Shown one piece after another: positions 8,834 to 18,347 of a stretch of DNA of 64,000 bases. Position 1 is the first letter of the stretch; every line of letters begins with the position of its first letter. Both the position numbers and the translations under genes were made by a program. The stretch is from Mycobacterium asiaticum DSM 44297 (GTDB taxonomy: Bacteria > Actinomycetota > Actinomycetes > Mycobacteriales > Mycobacteriaceae): contig NZ_HG964937.1 of NCBI RefSeq assembly GCF_000613245.1, positions 455,761-519,760 of the forward strand. Direction: 5' to 3'. The notes beneath the pieces are model-generated. The model was not told where the DNA came from. It made no database searches and worked only from the letters and a program-made list of their open reading frames with translations.

Positions 8834-9622
8834 TCAGTGACGCGCCACGAAGTAACCGGATACCAGCGCTTTCAGCCGCCGCGACGGTGACAGCGGCGCC
8901 GCCGCCCGCATGACTTTGTTGCCCAGGCCAGGCATCACCATGACCCGGCCCGCCCGCATCGCGGCGTAGCCCGAGGCCGCGACCGGCGCGACATCCATGA
9001 TGAAGCGGTCTAGCCGCGACCAGTCTCCGACACCAGCCGTGTGCGCGAATTCGGTGCGGGTGGGACCCGCCGCGAGGTGGGTGCAGGTGACGCCCGTGCC
9101 GTGCAGGTCGGAGGCCACGGCCTCCGAGAAGCTCCGGACGTAGGCCTTGCTGGCCGAGTAGCCCGCCTCGAGGCCGTGCGGGATCACGTAGGCGGCGATC
9201 GAGCTGATGTTGAGGATCGCTCCGTGGCCGGCCTTGACCATCCGCGCGGCATATAGCGTCGTCAGGTCGGTCAGCGTCACCACATTCAGTTGCACCATCT
9301 TGGAGACGGCAACCGGGTCGGACTCCTGGATCTTCAGGCCGAGGATTCCGACGCCGGCGTTGTTGACCAGGTATTCGACGTCGATGCCGAGTTCGTCCAC
9401 GCGAGCGACCAATTCGGCTCCCGCGCCCGGTTGCGCCAGGTCCATGTTGATCGGGTGGGCGCGGACGCCGTGGCGGGTGCGCAATTCCTCGGCCACCGCG
9501 GCAAGCTGCGCGGCGCTGCGCTCGCTGGACACGACGACCACGTCGATGCCGTCGGCCGCGAACAGGTTGGCCAGTTCGCGGCCCAGACCGGTCGATGCTC
9601 CCGTAATCAGGGCGGTCGTCAT
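8834..9622 (-). CDS. Short-chain dehydrogenase/reductase
   Basis: This 262-residue classical SDR has the nucleotide-binding TGASTGLGRE near the N terminus, NNAGVG in the middle, and the catalytic YSASK. It is an NAD(P)-dependent oxidoreductase of unknown substrate. The proteins most like it in mycobacteria include mycolate-reductase-like SDRs, and the tail (RRLKALVSGYFVARH) suggests membrane association or lipid substrates (inference). Its start overlaps the stop of the DUF3556 gene by 4 bp, so the two form an operon. Confidence 0.88.
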   Translation of the reverse strand: MTTALITGASTGLGRELANLFAADGIDVVVVSSERSAAQLAAVAEELRTRHGVRAHPINMDLAQPGAGAELVARVDELGIDVEYLVNNAGVGILGLKIQESDPVAVSKMVQLNVVTLTDLTTLYAARMVKAGHGAILNISSIAAYVIPHGLEAGYSASKAYVRSFSEAVASDLHGTGVTCTHLAAGPTRTEFAHTAGVGDWSRLDRFIMDVAPVAASGYAAMRAGRVMVMPGLGNKVMRAAAPLSPSRRLKALVSGYFVARH

Positions 9623-11370
9623 GCTGGCTGGCCTTTCCGCCGCGGACTGCCGCTGGTGATGTGGACCGGGAGATCGTCCTTCCAGGGTTGGGTCCTGACC
9701 ATGTCATCCACCTCGACATAGCCACGCTCGAATTCGCCCGTCGCCGCGTCGACCAGTCGATACTGTTGGCGCTGAACGTGGATCGGCTGCGCGTCGAGAA
9801 TCACCACCCGCACCTCACCCGGCTCGAACCCGCACCGCTCCTGCAGCGCCTCGATCAGGCACTCGTTGTGCATATGCCCGTCGCCGAAGTTCCACCCGAC
9901 AGCCATGGCGCACAGCATCTCGCCTTCGCAGAGGTTGTAATCGTCCTCGTCATAGCCCGCCATCGCCCGGTGCGCCAGGGTGAACAGCGCGCGCCCATGG
10001 GTGTTCATCCCGCGGAAGGCATAGGCGAGATGAATCGGAACCAACGTGTCTTCCTTGCTCTTGTACAACCGCTCGAGCTGCAGATGCTGCATGGGGCCCA
10101 AAGCGCGGGCGCCGACGCGGATCTTCTCGTCGGCCGACGGCTTCACGCACCACAGCGTGGTGTCCCAGTTGCCGGCGTAATACCGCATGCCCGGCAGGAA
10201 CGAAATCTTGTGCGGGAACAGGTTCCCCAACACGACGGTCGTGGCCAGGACCGCGAACAGTATGGCGACCGGCACCGGGTTGGTCACGCTGGACAGGCCC
10301 AGCGGCGCGTGCGCGACGAACAGCCACAGCACGCTGAAGATCATGAACACATTCCATTCCAGCGGCACCCCCATCGGGAAAGCCAACAGGATGTTCAGGT
10401 GGAACACGATCATCACCAGCGCGGCGATGGTTGTCGGCCAGCCGCCGTGCGAGAAGAGCAGCGCGAGCGGCACCAGCCCTTCAATTGCGGTAGAGAAGTG
10501 CGCGATGAAGCCCGACCATGCACCGGGCCGCAGGTCGTCGGGGTATCGCTTGAACAATGACGTCTTGAGAAATCCCGATGGGAGGAACGGGTTGTTCGCC
10601 AGCATCGTCGAGATCACGAACGGGAAGTGCCGGGTGAGCTTGGAGGTCGCGGCGCCCAGCCAGATCGCCATGCACACCAATTTCGCCGCCACCACGATGT
10701 CAGCGCCGGCGAACAGGAACGCCACGGCCAACGGCGCATACACCTCGCCGCGAGCCGCCAGGAAGATCACCTTGTCGCGCAGGCTCAGCACCGCCAGCAC
10801 CCCAAGGATCGCGATGGTCTGCCATCGCGGCAGCACGCCGATCGCGGTGTCTAGGGTCCGGATCGGGCCCGAGCCGTCGGACACCAGCGCCAGGGCGAGC
10901 AACACCACCAGCGCGCCGTAGAGCACCGCGTCGAAGGGGGAGCGGTTGGTGCCCCTGGTCAGTGGGATCCGCCCGGGCCAGGGCGGCAGCCGGATGGTGC
11001 CGGGCCGCAGCCAGTACAGGATCGACCCCATCGGCGGAAAGTACCGGCCGGCCAGCGGTCCGAAGCAGCAGCCCAGTCCGACGACTTCGAACAGCATGGT
11101 GAACAGCACGGCCTTCTGGTAAACGATCGGTTCGGTCCACCACGCCGCAACATTGGTGAAACCGTCGATGCCCGAGGTGGACCACGCAAACAGCCAGATG
11201 CCCAGGATGTACAGCACGATCTTCACGCCGTACATCACATGCATCACCAGCGGAGTGCCGAAGCCGTGCTGGGCGATGTGGCGCATCATCGGCACCACGC
11301 GTTCGGCGCGCGGCAGTTTGCTCCACTCCGCAACGTCGACGACGGGCAGGTTGGGCTGGATGAATCCCAT
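9619..11370 (-). CDS. DUF3556 transmembrane protein
   Basis: This 583-residue protein has about ten hydrophobic helices between residues ~40 and ~400 and a soluble C-terminal domain rich in charged residues (LCEGEMLCAMAVGWNFGDGHMHNECLIEALQERCGF). That architecture matches DUF3556 proteins, which are largely actinobacterial and uncharacterised. The start ATG at 11370 gives MGFIQPNLPVVD. The gene is translationally coupled to the downstream SDR, which hints at a joint role in oxidising or reducing a membrane lipid (inference). Confidence 0.85.
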   Translation of the reverse strand: MGFIQPNLPVVDVAEWSKLPRAERVVPMMRHIAQHGFGTPLVMHVMYGVKIVLYILGIWLFAWSTSGIDGFTNVAAWWTEPIVYQKAVLFTMLFEVVGLGCCFGPLAGRYFPPMGSILYWLRPGTIRLPPWPGRIPLTRGTNRSPFDAVLYGALVVLLALALVSDGSGPIRTLDTAIGVLPRWQTIAILGVLAVLSLRDKVIFLAARGEVYAPLAVAFLFAGADIVVAAKLVCMAIWLGAATSKLTRHFPFVISTMLANNPFLPSGFLKTSLFKRYPDDLRPGAWSGFIAHFSTAIEGLVPLALLFSHGGWPTTIAALVMIVFHLNILLAFPMGVPLEWNVFMIFSVLWLFVAHAPLGLSSVTNPVPVAILFAVLATTVVLGNLFPHKISFLPGMRYYAGNWDTTLWCVKPSADEKIRVGARALGPMQHLQLERLYKSKEDTLVPIHLAYAFRGMNTHGRALFTLAHRAMAGYDEDDYNLCEGEMLCAMAVGWNFGDGHMHNECLIEALQERCGFEPGEVRVVILDAQPIHVQRQQYRLVDAATGEFERGYVEVDDMVRTQPWKDDLPVHITSGSPRRKGQPA

Positions 11371-11745
11371 TGCAGCTCCTTCGACAACGGTGTGCCTTCT
11401 GCAAATTACCTGGGGCTGAGCCCCTGCGATAGGTCTGTGTCGCCCAGTGGGAGGCGGCCTGTCGGCCCCGGGTAAGCGGTTGCGATCAACGCGATCCCAT
11501 TTGCTCTGTCGGCGGCTTGATGGTGTCCTGACCGGGGCCGCGTCACCGTCCCGGCGCCGCCGCGACGCTATCCGAAGCCGTTGCCCGGCATGTCAATTCC
11601 TGTCAGTTGACCGATGATCGAGTCGAATCACCGAATACGTCCTGGAGCCCGGCGTGGCCTATCGCTGTTGCCTGCGCCGGCGCGTCGGTGCGCGTCGGCA
11701 TGCTGATCGAATGGTGGGACGCAATCCCTTTTGAGAGGAACGAAC
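11371..11745. promoter_or_regulatory. Divergent intergenic region (DUF3556 gene / ABC importer)
   Basis: This 375-bp gap must hold the promoters of the DUF3556-SDR operon (left) and the ABC importer operon (right). The only structured element I see is an inverted repeat, GTCAA at 11592-11596 and TTGAC at 11607-11611, separated by 10 bp. No convincing gene is present. GAGAGGA at 11732-11738 is the ribosome-binding site of the next gene. Confidence 0.4.
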
Positions 11746-12456
11746 GTGGGAGCTGCCACTGTACGAATCGTGGGTGGCCACAAGCGCTTTGATGCCGACA
11801 GCCACGCGCTGGCCGACATCGACCTGACCATTGATGACGACGATTTCCTGGCCATTCTGGGGCGCAGCGGCAGCGGCAAGTCCACCCTGCTGCGGGTGAT
11901 CGCGGGCCTGGAGGAACTGACGTCGGGAACCGTCGAATGGTCCAGCGCCAACGGTGTGGCCAGGCCGCACACCGGCGTGGTGTTTCAGCAGGCGCTGCTG
12001 TTCCCGTGGCTGACCGCCGGGGAGAACGTGACGATCGCCGGCCGGTTCGCCGCTCACAAGGGATCGTTTCAGCGTGAATACGCCGAAGAACTGCTGCGGC
12101 GCTTCGACCTGGAACGGGTGGCCGACCGTTATCCCGATCAATTGTCCGGGGGGCAGGCGCAGCGCGTCGCGATCATCCGTGCGGTCGCCACCCGACCCCG
12201 ACTGCTACTGCTCGACGAGCCCTTCAGTGCACTGGACCCGGCCATCCGGGGCGACCTGCAGAGGTGGCTGGCCAATCTCGCGGCCGAGCTCGGGGTGACG
12301 GTGGTGCTGGTCACCCACGATGTGGACGAAGCGTTGTTGCTGGCCAGCCGTGTGGTGTTGCTGGGTCCCGACGGCAGGATCCGCCGGGAATGGCGACCGG
12401 GCGACGAAGCTCTCAAGCAGGAGATCTTGGATCATTACCGCCTGGTGGGGCAGTGA
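11746..12456 (+). CDS. ABC transporter ATPase, NitT/TauT (SsuB-like) family
   Basis: This 236-residue ATPase energises a binding-protein-dependent importer. It has a Walker A at residues 39-47 (GRSGSGKST), a Q-loop around residue 81 (VFQQALLFPW), the signature LSGGQAQ at 133-139, Walker B LLLLDEP at ~153 and the switch His in VTHD. The sequence groups with the sulfonate/nitrate/taurine importers. GTG at 11746 is preferred because GAGAGGA sits 7 bases upstream; TTG at 11731 is less likely. The stop overlaps the next start (GTGA), so all three genes are coupled. Confidence 0.92.
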   Translation: MGAATVRIVGGHKRFDADSHALADIDLTIDDDDFLAILGRSGSGKSTLLRVIAGLEELTSGTVEWSSANGVARPHTGVVFQQALLFPWLTAGENVTIAGRFAAHKGSFQREYAEELLRRFDLERVADRYPDQLSGGQAQRVAIIRAVATRPRLLLLDEPFSALDPAIRGDLQRWLANLAAELGVTVVLVTHDVDEALLLASRVVLLGPDGRIRREWRPGDEALKQEILDHYRLVGQ

Positions 12457-13625
12457 CGGAAGCCCTGGTTTCACGGCGGACCCTGCTGACTGGAGCGGCC
12501 GCGCTGGCCGCGGCGGGTGGGCTGGCGGGTCTGGCTGACTTGGCCCACGCGGCAAGCATCGATCGGACCAACATCAGCGGTCAGCTCCGCATCGGATACC
12601 TGCCCATCACCGACGCGGCGCCGCTGCTGATCGCGCACGCGGCAGGTCTGTACCAGCCCGGCGTGGTGAGTTCGGCCAAACCCGTGCTGTTTCGCAGTTG
12701 GGCTTCGCTTGCCGAGGCGTTCGTCACCCGGCAGGTGGACGCGGTGCACATGCTGATGCCGACGGCGATCCAGTTGCGGTTCCTGCTGCGCAGCCCCGTG
12801 CGGGTGCTGAGCTGGAACCACACCAACGGCTCGGCGCTCACCGTCGCGCCGAATATCACCGATCTCGGGCAGCTGGCCGGCACCCAGGTGGCGATCCCGT
12901 TCTGGTGGTCGATCCACAACATCATTCTCCAGGATCTGCTGCGCGCCCACGGTCTGGTGCCGGTGGTGCGCCGGAGCGCGTCGCGCAGCGCCCGGACGGT
13001 CGAGTTGATCGTCATGAGTCCCTCGGACATGGTGCCCGCGTTGGCCAATCGCTCGATCAGCGGCTACGTGGTGGCCGATCCGTTCAACGCCATGGCGCAG
13101 GTGCGCAAGATCGGCAGGATTCACAGGTTCCTCGGCGACGTGTGGCGAGACCATGCCTGCTGTGTGGTGCTGGCTCACGAAGACCTCATCGAGCATCGGC
13201 CGCAGGCGGCCGCCTCGTTGGTGAACTCGATTGTCGGTGCCCAGCAACGCATCAACTCCGATCGCGTGGCGGCCGCTACAGTGTTGTCGAAGGGCGCCTA
13301 CCTTCCGCAACCGCAACCCGCCATCAAGACCGCGCTGACCTACCGTGCGCAGGACTATCGATTCCTGCACCCCGACTGGCAGCCGCAGCGGTTGGGCTAC
13401 CAGCCATTCCCGTTCCCCAGCTTCACCCGCCGCCTGGTGGAGGCAATGCACGACACCGTGGTAGACGGCGACCGCAAGTTCCTGGAACGGCTGGATCCGG
13501 CGACCGTGCATGCTGAGCTGGTCAACGACACCTTCGTGCGGGCGGCGTTGGCGGCGTACGGCGGACCCGAAAGCTTTGGCATCCCATCTGATTTGACCCG
13601 AACCGAACAGGTACAACCGCGATGA
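12453..13625 (+). CDS. Tat-exported ABC substrate-binding protein (SsuA/NMT1-like)
   Basis: The 390-residue product starts with a twin-arginine signal (SRRTLL at residues 7-12, hydrophobic run to ~30, AHA-AS cleavage site near 34). The mature protein begins with GQLRIGYLPITDAAPLLIAHAAGLY, the typical first strand and ligand-loop region of NMT1/SsuA-type binding proteins. It should deliver a small anionic or aromatic ligand (sulfonate, taurine, nitrate or a pyrimidine-like compound) to the permease. Tat export implies folding in the cytoplasm before export. Both ends overlap neighbours by 4 bp. Confidence 0.88.
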   Translation: MTEALVSRRTLLTGAAALAAAGGLAGLADLAHAASIDRTNISGQLRIGYLPITDAAPLLIAHAAGLYQPGVVSSAKPVLFRSWASLAEAFVTRQVDAVHMLMPTAIQLRFLLRSPVRVLSWNHTNGSALTVAPNITDLGQLAGTQVAIPFWWSIHNIILQDLLRAHGLVPVVRRSASRSARTVELIVMSPSDMVPALANRSISGYVVADPFNAMAQVRKIGRIHRFLGDVWRDHACCVVLAHEDLIEHRPQAAASLVNSIVGAQQRINSDRVAAATVLSKGAYLPQPQPAIKTALTYRAQDYRFLHPDWQPQRLGYQPFPFPSFTRRLVEAMHDTVVDGDRKFLERLDPATVHAELVNDTFVRAALAAYGGPESFGIPSDLTRTEQVQPR

Positions 13626-14428
13626 CTCTCGAGCAGACCATTCCCGATACGACGCCACCGGCTCCGGTCGCGCGCTGGTCGCTGATTCAACGTTGGTGGC
13701 CACCGGCGGTGGCCATCACAGCGGCGATCGCGGCGTGGTGGCTGGCCACCGCGGTCCTCGCGCCCTCGCAGTCGCTGCTGCGGGAGACGACACCAGTCAA
13801 GGTCGTCAAAGCGCTGGGGGATCTGTACAGCCGCGGTGTGTTGCTGCCCGATACCGGCGTCAGCCTGTGGCGGCTGCTGGTCGGGTTGCTGGTCGGCGCC
13901 GTCATCGGGATTCCCGCGGGCTTGCTGATCGGGCTCAACGACACCGCCGACCGTGCCACCCGTCCGGTGGTGCAGTTCCTGCGGATGATCTCGCCGCTGT
14001 CCTGGGCGCCGATTTCGGTGGCGCTGTTCGGGATCGGGAACGAGCCGGTCATCTTCCTGATCGCCGCGGCATCGGTGTGGCCGATCCTGATCAACACCGC
14101 CGCGGGCGTACACGCCATCGACCCGGGCTATCTGCAGGTGGCGAAGTCGTTCGGGGCGACCCGAGTCGAACAGCTCACCGTCGTCGTGCTGCCCGCGATC
14201 CGCGGGCACCTGCAGACCGGTCTGCGGGTGGCCCTGGGTATTGCGTGGGTGGTGTTGGTGCCGGCCGAAATGCTAGGTGTGCGTTCGGGTTTGGGCTATC
14301 AGATCCTCAACGCGCGCGACCAGCTGGCCTACGGCCAGGTGGTTGCGGTGATCGTGGTGATCGGCGTCATCGGCTACGTGCTTGACCTTGCGGCGCGACG
14401 GGCGCTGTCGGGCTCGCGCCCGGCGTAG
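13622..14428 (+). CDS. ABC transporter permease (SsuC-like)
   Basis: This 268-residue inner-membrane permease has about six hydrophobic helices. The cytoplasmic EAA-loop region reads AKSFGATRVEQLTVVVLPAIRG, the coupling helix of this importer family. The N terminus has a Pro-rich cytoplasmic lead (DTTPPAPVARWS). With the preceding ATPase and binding protein it completes one importer. No desulfonating monooxygenase (SsuD-like) is adjacent, so the substrate remains open. Confidence 0.92.
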   Translation: MTLEQTIPDTTPPAPVARWSLIQRWWPPAVAITAAIAAWWLATAVLAPSQSLLRETTPVKVVKALGDLYSRGVLLPDTGVSLWRLLVGLLVGAVIGIPAGLLIGLNDTADRATRPVVQFLRMISPLSWAPISVALFGIGNEPVIFLIAAASVWPILINTAAGVHAIDPGYLQVAKSFGATRVEQLTVVVLPAIRGHLQTGLRVALGIAWVVLVPAEMLGVRSGLGYQILNARDQLAYGQVVAVIVVIGVIGYVLDLAARRALSGSRPA

Positions 14429-14521
14429 CACTGCCGCCGCTGTACCCTCCGGCGTCCGCGAACCGAACGTCACTGCGAAAAACCGGACCGCAAATCGCAG
14501 CCTGGTTCGGCTCGCGGCACG

Positions 14522-15415
14522 TCAGGCCGCCGCCCTGGGCCAGGCCAGCGGGTTGAGTTCCCGGAACGGGTCCCCGGCGCGGACGGCAAGCAGTTCGGCC
14601 AGGATGGCCTCGAGTGACCGCTTCGTGCGGTCCCTGATTGACACCACCCAATCCTCCTCCGACACGCCTTCGGGTTTCGTGGTGACGATGGGGGTTCCGA
14701 ACTGGAGATACATCCGTTGGGGACGTGGCAGGAAGGTGGGTCCGACACCCCGCATCAGCGGCATAGCCATATCGGCATCACCGCCGAGCCTGGCGCTGAC
14801 AGTTCGACTAAGTCGGCCCAGCGTGCTCTCGCGAGTGACCAAACTCTTGTACACGTCGTCGCCGCCAACCAGGCCGACCGGAATGATTGGGTAGTCGTTC
14901 GCCACGGCGATGCGGGCGAAGCCGGAGCGGCCACGCCAATTCAATTGGTATTCCTCACCTTTGAACTTCGCGATCTCGCGGCCCCCGCCGGGGAACACCA
15001 GAATGGTTTCGTTGTGCCGCATCAACTCCCGGGCGGTCTCCGGTGCGCCGACGACGCCGCCGTATGCCGTGATCAGGTCATGTCCGAACCCGGGCTGCTG
15101 CGAAAACCTGCGATCCGCCAGGGGCCGAACCCGTCGGCCGATGGCGCGGCGCACAAAGTGAGGTACCAGTAGTACCTCGCCGCCGACGAACTGGGTGTGG
15201 TTGCCCACCAATAAAAATCGGCCATCCGCGGGCAGCGTGTCCAGACCGCGCAGATAAGGCCGGTAGACGTCGATCAATGGGGCGATGCCGTCCTGGACGC
15301 GGTCGAGCACCCGACGCAGCCGCTGCACGCGGCGTGGATGGTTCATCACGGCGTCGATATCAATGGGAAGGTTCTCGACGTCTTTCATGCGGGGCGGTGG
15401 GAAAGGGGGAGCCAT
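14522..15415 (-). CDS. Lysophospholipid/DGAT2-like acyltransferase family protein
   Basis: The 297-residue product has the PlsC-type core. Its first block is GNHTQFVGGE (His73), a variant of the HX4D motif without the Asp, as in DGAT2-like enzymes. A later block, ILVFPGGGREI, replaces the usual EGTR. It likely transfers an acyl group from acyl-CoA to a glycerol- or alcohol-type acceptor at the membrane. Start ATG at 15415; ATG at 15388 (MKDVEN) is possible. It is divergent from a TetR gene, with a 14-bp palindrome between, and is presumably repressed by it. Confidence 0.82.
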   Translation of the reverse strand: MAPPFPPPRMKDVENLPIDIDAVMNHPRRVQRLRRVLDRVQDGIAPLIDVYRPYLRGLDTLPADGRFLLVGNHTQFVGGEVLLVPHFVRRAIGRRVRPLADRRFSQQPGFGHDLITAYGGVVGAPETARELMRHNETILVFPGGGREIAKFKGEEYQLNWRGRSGFARIAVANDYPIIPVGLVGGDDVYKSLVTRESTLGRLSRTVSARLGGDADMAMPLMRGVGPTFLPRPQRMYLQFGTPIVTTKPEGVSEEDWVVSIRDRTKRSLEAILAELLAVRAGDPFRELNPLAWPRAAA

Positions 15416-15432
15416 GCCGACCAGCGTACCAA

Positions 15433-15446
15433 ACGAACTAGTTCGT
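15433..15446. promoter_or_regulatory. Perfect 14-bp palindrome, probable TetR operator
   Basis: ACGAACTAGTTCGT is identical to its reverse complement. It lies 18 bp from both the acyltransferase and TetR starts, flanked by TACC on the left and GGTA on the right, which extends partial symmetry. A single symmetric site in the shared promoter of a regulator and its divergent target is the usual layout of TetR autoregulation. Binding is inferred. Confidence 0.7.
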
Positions 15447-15463
15447 ATGGGTATGATCTTCTA

Positions 15464-16069
15464 GTGCGCTCGACGACGGAACTTCGCGACACGATCCTGA
15501 GTGCCGCGCGGTCCGAATTCGCGCAGTACGGGCTGGCTGGTGCGCGGATCGACCGCATCGCCCGCACGGCTAACGCCAGCAAGGAGCGGCTGTACGCGCA
15601 TTTCGGGGATAAGGAGACGTTGTTCCGCAGCGTGGTCGCCGCCGACGGCGAGGAGTTCTTCGCCGCCGTGACCCTGCGACCCGAGGCGGTGGCTGAATTC
15701 GTCGGCGAGATCTACGATCTGGCGCGCCAGCGGCCTGAGCATTTGCGCATGATCACCTGGGCCAACCTAGAGGGACTGGCTCTCGATCCGCCCCCGGCCG
15801 ACGAATGGGACTCCATGCCGGCCCGACACATTCGCGCCGTTGAAGCCGCTCAGGCTGCTGGCTACGTCGACCCGTCCTGGCGGCCGATGGACTTGCTGGT
15901 GTTGTTGGTGGGCGTCGGGCTGGCCTGGGCGCAGTCGCCCCACCCGGACGCGCGTACCGCCGATCCGGAGGTGGTCGCGGCACGGCGGGCCGACGTCGTC
16001 GAGGCGGCTCGGCGGATTGTGTCCCCACAGGGACCGCGGGCCGGACGTTCGCCCGGGAGGGAAAAATGA
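15464..16069 (+). CDS. TetR/AcrR family transcriptional regulator
   Basis: This 201-residue regulator has an N-terminal HTH (residues ~5-50: ILSAARSEFAQYGLAGARIDRIARTANASKERLYAHFGDKETLF). The C-terminal ligand domain ends in a low-complexity basic tail. GTG at 15464 was chosen because the TetR fold begins immediately and the open frame upstream would cross the palindromic operator into the divergent gene. It likely represses itself and the acyltransferase through the site at 15433-15446. The stop lies 2 bp from the 3' end of convergent tRNA-Lys. Confidence 0.88.
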   Translation: MRSTTELRDTILSAARSEFAQYGLAGARIDRIARTANASKERLYAHFGDKETLFRSVVAADGEEFFAAVTLRPEAVAEFVGEIYDLARQRPEHLRMITWANLEGLALDPPPADEWDSMPARHIRAVEAAQAAGYVDPSWRPMDLLVLLVGVGLAWAQSPHPDARTADPEVVAARRADVVEAARRIVSPQGPRAGRSPGREK

Positions 16070-16071
16070 AG

Positions 16072-16144
<73 letters not shown>

Positions 16145-16350
16145 GTGCTCGGCCAGAGACCGGCTATCGACAATAACAGGCAATGCGTCGCGGAGGGAAA
16201 TCCCTTCCCGTGACCTGCACCACCCGTTGGACATAACCGATATCATTCATCCGCATTGCCACGGGCGGTGGTGCCCAGACACTACAATGCAGGAAACAAT
16301 CCAGGTCAGCGGTGACCGAGCAAAGAGAACAGAATGTGGAAGGTCACTTG

Positions 16351-17553
16351 ATGGCGCCTTTGCGCAGACGTCGATCTTGGCTGGCTGTGGCCATGGTCCT
16401 GGTTGCTGTGTGCGGGGTTGCCTGTAGCAGCGGGGGCGGGACGCCAGTCGCTGCCAAGGTGATCGAGAACAAGGGCACACCGTTTGCCGACCTGCTCGTC
16501 CCCAAGCTCAGCGCGTCGGTTAGCGACGGCGCGGTCGGGGTCACCGTGGACGCTCCGGTGACGGTAACGGTCGCCGACGGAGTACTGGCCTCGGTCACGA
16601 TGGTCAATGACAACGGCCGCCAGATCGCCGGGCAGCTCAGCCCGGACGGCTTGCACTGGCAGACCACCGAGCAGCTCGGCTACAACCGGCGCTACACACT
16701 GAGCGCCAAGGCGACGGGGCTTGGCGGCGCGGCAACCCGCCAGATGACGTTCCAGACCAGCTCACCGGCGCACCTGACGATGCCCTACGTGGTGCCGAGC
16801 GACGGCGAGGTAGTGGGCGTCGGGCAACCGGTCGCGATCCGCTTCGACGAGAACATCGCCGACCGTGTCGCCGCCGAGAAGGCCATCAAGATCACCACCA
16901 ACCCGCCCGTCGAGGGCGCCTTCTATTGGCTGAACCGGCGCGAAGTGCGCTGGCGCCCAGAGCATTACTGGAAGCCGGGAACCACCGTCGACGTGGCGGT
17001 CAACACCTACGGTGTCGATCTCGGTGAAGGGATGTTCGGCGAGGACAACGTCAACATGCACTTCACCATCGGCGACGAGATGATCGCGACCGTTGACGAC
17101 AACACCAAGATCATCACGGTGCGGATCAACGGTGAGGTCGTCAAGACCATGCCGACGTCGATGGGCAAGGACAGCACGCCGACGAACAACGGCGTGTACA
17201 TCGTCGGCGGGCGGTTCAAGCACATCATCATGGACTCCTCAACCTACGGCGTACCGGTCAACTCGCCGAACGGCTATCGCACCGATGTCGACTGGGCCAC
17301 GCAGATTTCCTACAGCGGCATCTTCGTGCACTCGGCGCCGTGGTCGGTTGGCGCGCAAGGGCACTCCAACACCAGCCACGGCTGCCTGAACGTGAGCCCG
17401 AGCAACGCGGTGTGGTTCTACGACCACAGCAAGCGCGGTGACGTCGTGGAGATCGTCAACACGGTGGGAAGCATCCTGCCCGGGACCGACGGCCTCGGCG
17501 ACTGGAACATCCCGTGGGATCAGTGGCGCGCGGGTAACGCCAACTCGTCCTAA
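16351..17553 (+). CDS. ldtB: L,D-transpeptidase LdtMt2 (LdtB)
   Basis: The 400-residue envelope enzyme forms 3->3 peptidoglycan cross-links and is the main carbapenem target among mycobacterial L,D-transpeptidases (family knowledge, Rv2518c). An N-terminal basic segment and hydrophobic helix (residues ~9-25) end in VACSS, a possible lipoprotein cysteine at 25. Two Ig-like domains follow, then the YkuD catalytic domain with [20 protein letters not shown]: His327, His343 and nucleophile Cys345. ATG at 16351 is favoured by GGAAGG 7 bases upstream; GTG at 16312 is in frame but has no good ribosome-binding site. Confidence 0.95.
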   Translation: MAPLRRRRSWLAVAMVLVAVCGVACSSGGGTPVAAKVIENKGTPFADLLVPKLSASVSDGAVGVTVDAPVTVTVADGVLASVTMVNDNGRQIAGQLSPDGLHWQTTEQLGYNRRYTLSAKATGLGGAATRQMTFQTSSPAHLTMPYVVPSDGEVVGVGQPVAIRFDENIADRVAAEKAIKITTNPPVEGAFYWLNRREVRWRPEHYWKPGTTVDVAVNTYGVDLGEGMFGEDNVNMHFTIGDEMIATVDDNTKIITVRINGEVVKTMPTSMGKDSTPTNNGVYIVGGRFKHIIMDSSTYGVPVNSPNGYRTDVDWATQISYSGIFVHSAPWSVGAQGHSNTSHGCLNVSPSNAVWFYDHSKRGDVVEIVNTVGSILPGTDGLGDWNIPWDQWRAGNANSS

Positions 17554-17560
17554 CCCGTCG

Positions 17561-18337
17561 TCAGACCCGCAGCACCGAACTCAGCGCCGACAGCGGGATG
17601 TGCGCCTCGACAGTGCCGCCGTCCATGAACCACTGCGGCAGGCCCGGCGAGAAGTTGACCGGCTCGTCGTGTCCGACCGGATAGTCGGGCATGTAGAGAA
17701 CGAGCTCGTCAGGGGTCAGCGCCCAGGCCCGGTAGGCGCCGGAATAGACCTTGTCAGGTGTCCAGCGGTCCACGACGAACGGGTACGTTCCCGGGTCATG
17801 TGGGGGAGCGGCCTGGTTCAGCGCGGCTTCGACGAACGGCTGCGCCGGTGGGGGAATGGCGGTCAGCGGGTTGCCGTTGGTCAGGTCCGCCAGTTGCACC
17901 CGCCGGCCTGAGGCCATGTCGAACGTGAAGGTTCGATAGGCATTGTTCGGTTTCGGTCCGTCGGCGTGGTAGTCCTCGTGAAAGACCGCGCTCAGCAAGT
18001 TACCGTGCTGAAAGATCTGGTAGTTCTCCTCGCCGTAGCTATCGGCGGCCATGAGCGCGTTGGCGTTTCGCCAGTTTCCCACCAGGGTGCGCAGGTAATC
18101 GCGGATCACCGGACCCGCCGTCGGGTTGTCGACGAGATCGACGGGCACGGCGACTTTGATGTCGCGCACCGCGTTGCGTTGCGAGGTCACCGCGGTGTGG
18201 CAGTATTGGCCGTCCCAGCCGCCGCCGAGCTCCCCGCAGAATGATTCGGCCGAGGCGTGGGCGGTACCCACACCCGCTGCTGCCGTGATTGTGGTTGCGG
18301 CACCGAGTAATCCGGTCGCCAGGAGTCTGCTGATCAT
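17561..18337 (-). CDS. MPT64-like secreted protein (DUF3298/RsiV-type)
   Basis: This 258-residue protein has a Sec signal peptide (hydrophobic residues 5-24, cleavage near AHA-SA at 29). The mature start SAESFCGELGGGWDGQYCHT recalls the TYCEELKGTDTGQACQ start of M. tuberculosis MPT64. The end, VEAHIPLSALSSVLRV, matches the pattern of MPT64's C terminus. Two cysteines near the mature N terminus (FC, YC) could form a disulfide. Likely secreted; the exact function of this family is unclear. It converges on ldtB with only 7 bp between the stops. Confidence 0.75.
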   Translation of the reverse strand: MISRLLATGLLGAATTITAAAGVGTAHASAESFCGELGGGWDGQYCHTAVTSQRNAVRDIKVAVPVDLVDNPTAGPVIRDYLRTLVGNWRNANALMAADSYGEENYQIFQHGNLLSAVFHEDYHADGPKPNNAYRTFTFDMASGRRVQLADLTNGNPLTAIPPPAQPFVEAALNQAAPPHDPGTYPFVVDRWTPDKVYSGAYRAWALTPDELVLYMPDYPVGHDEPVNFSPGLPQWFMDGGTVEAHIPLSALSSVLRV

Positions 18338-18347
18338 GGCTTACCCC

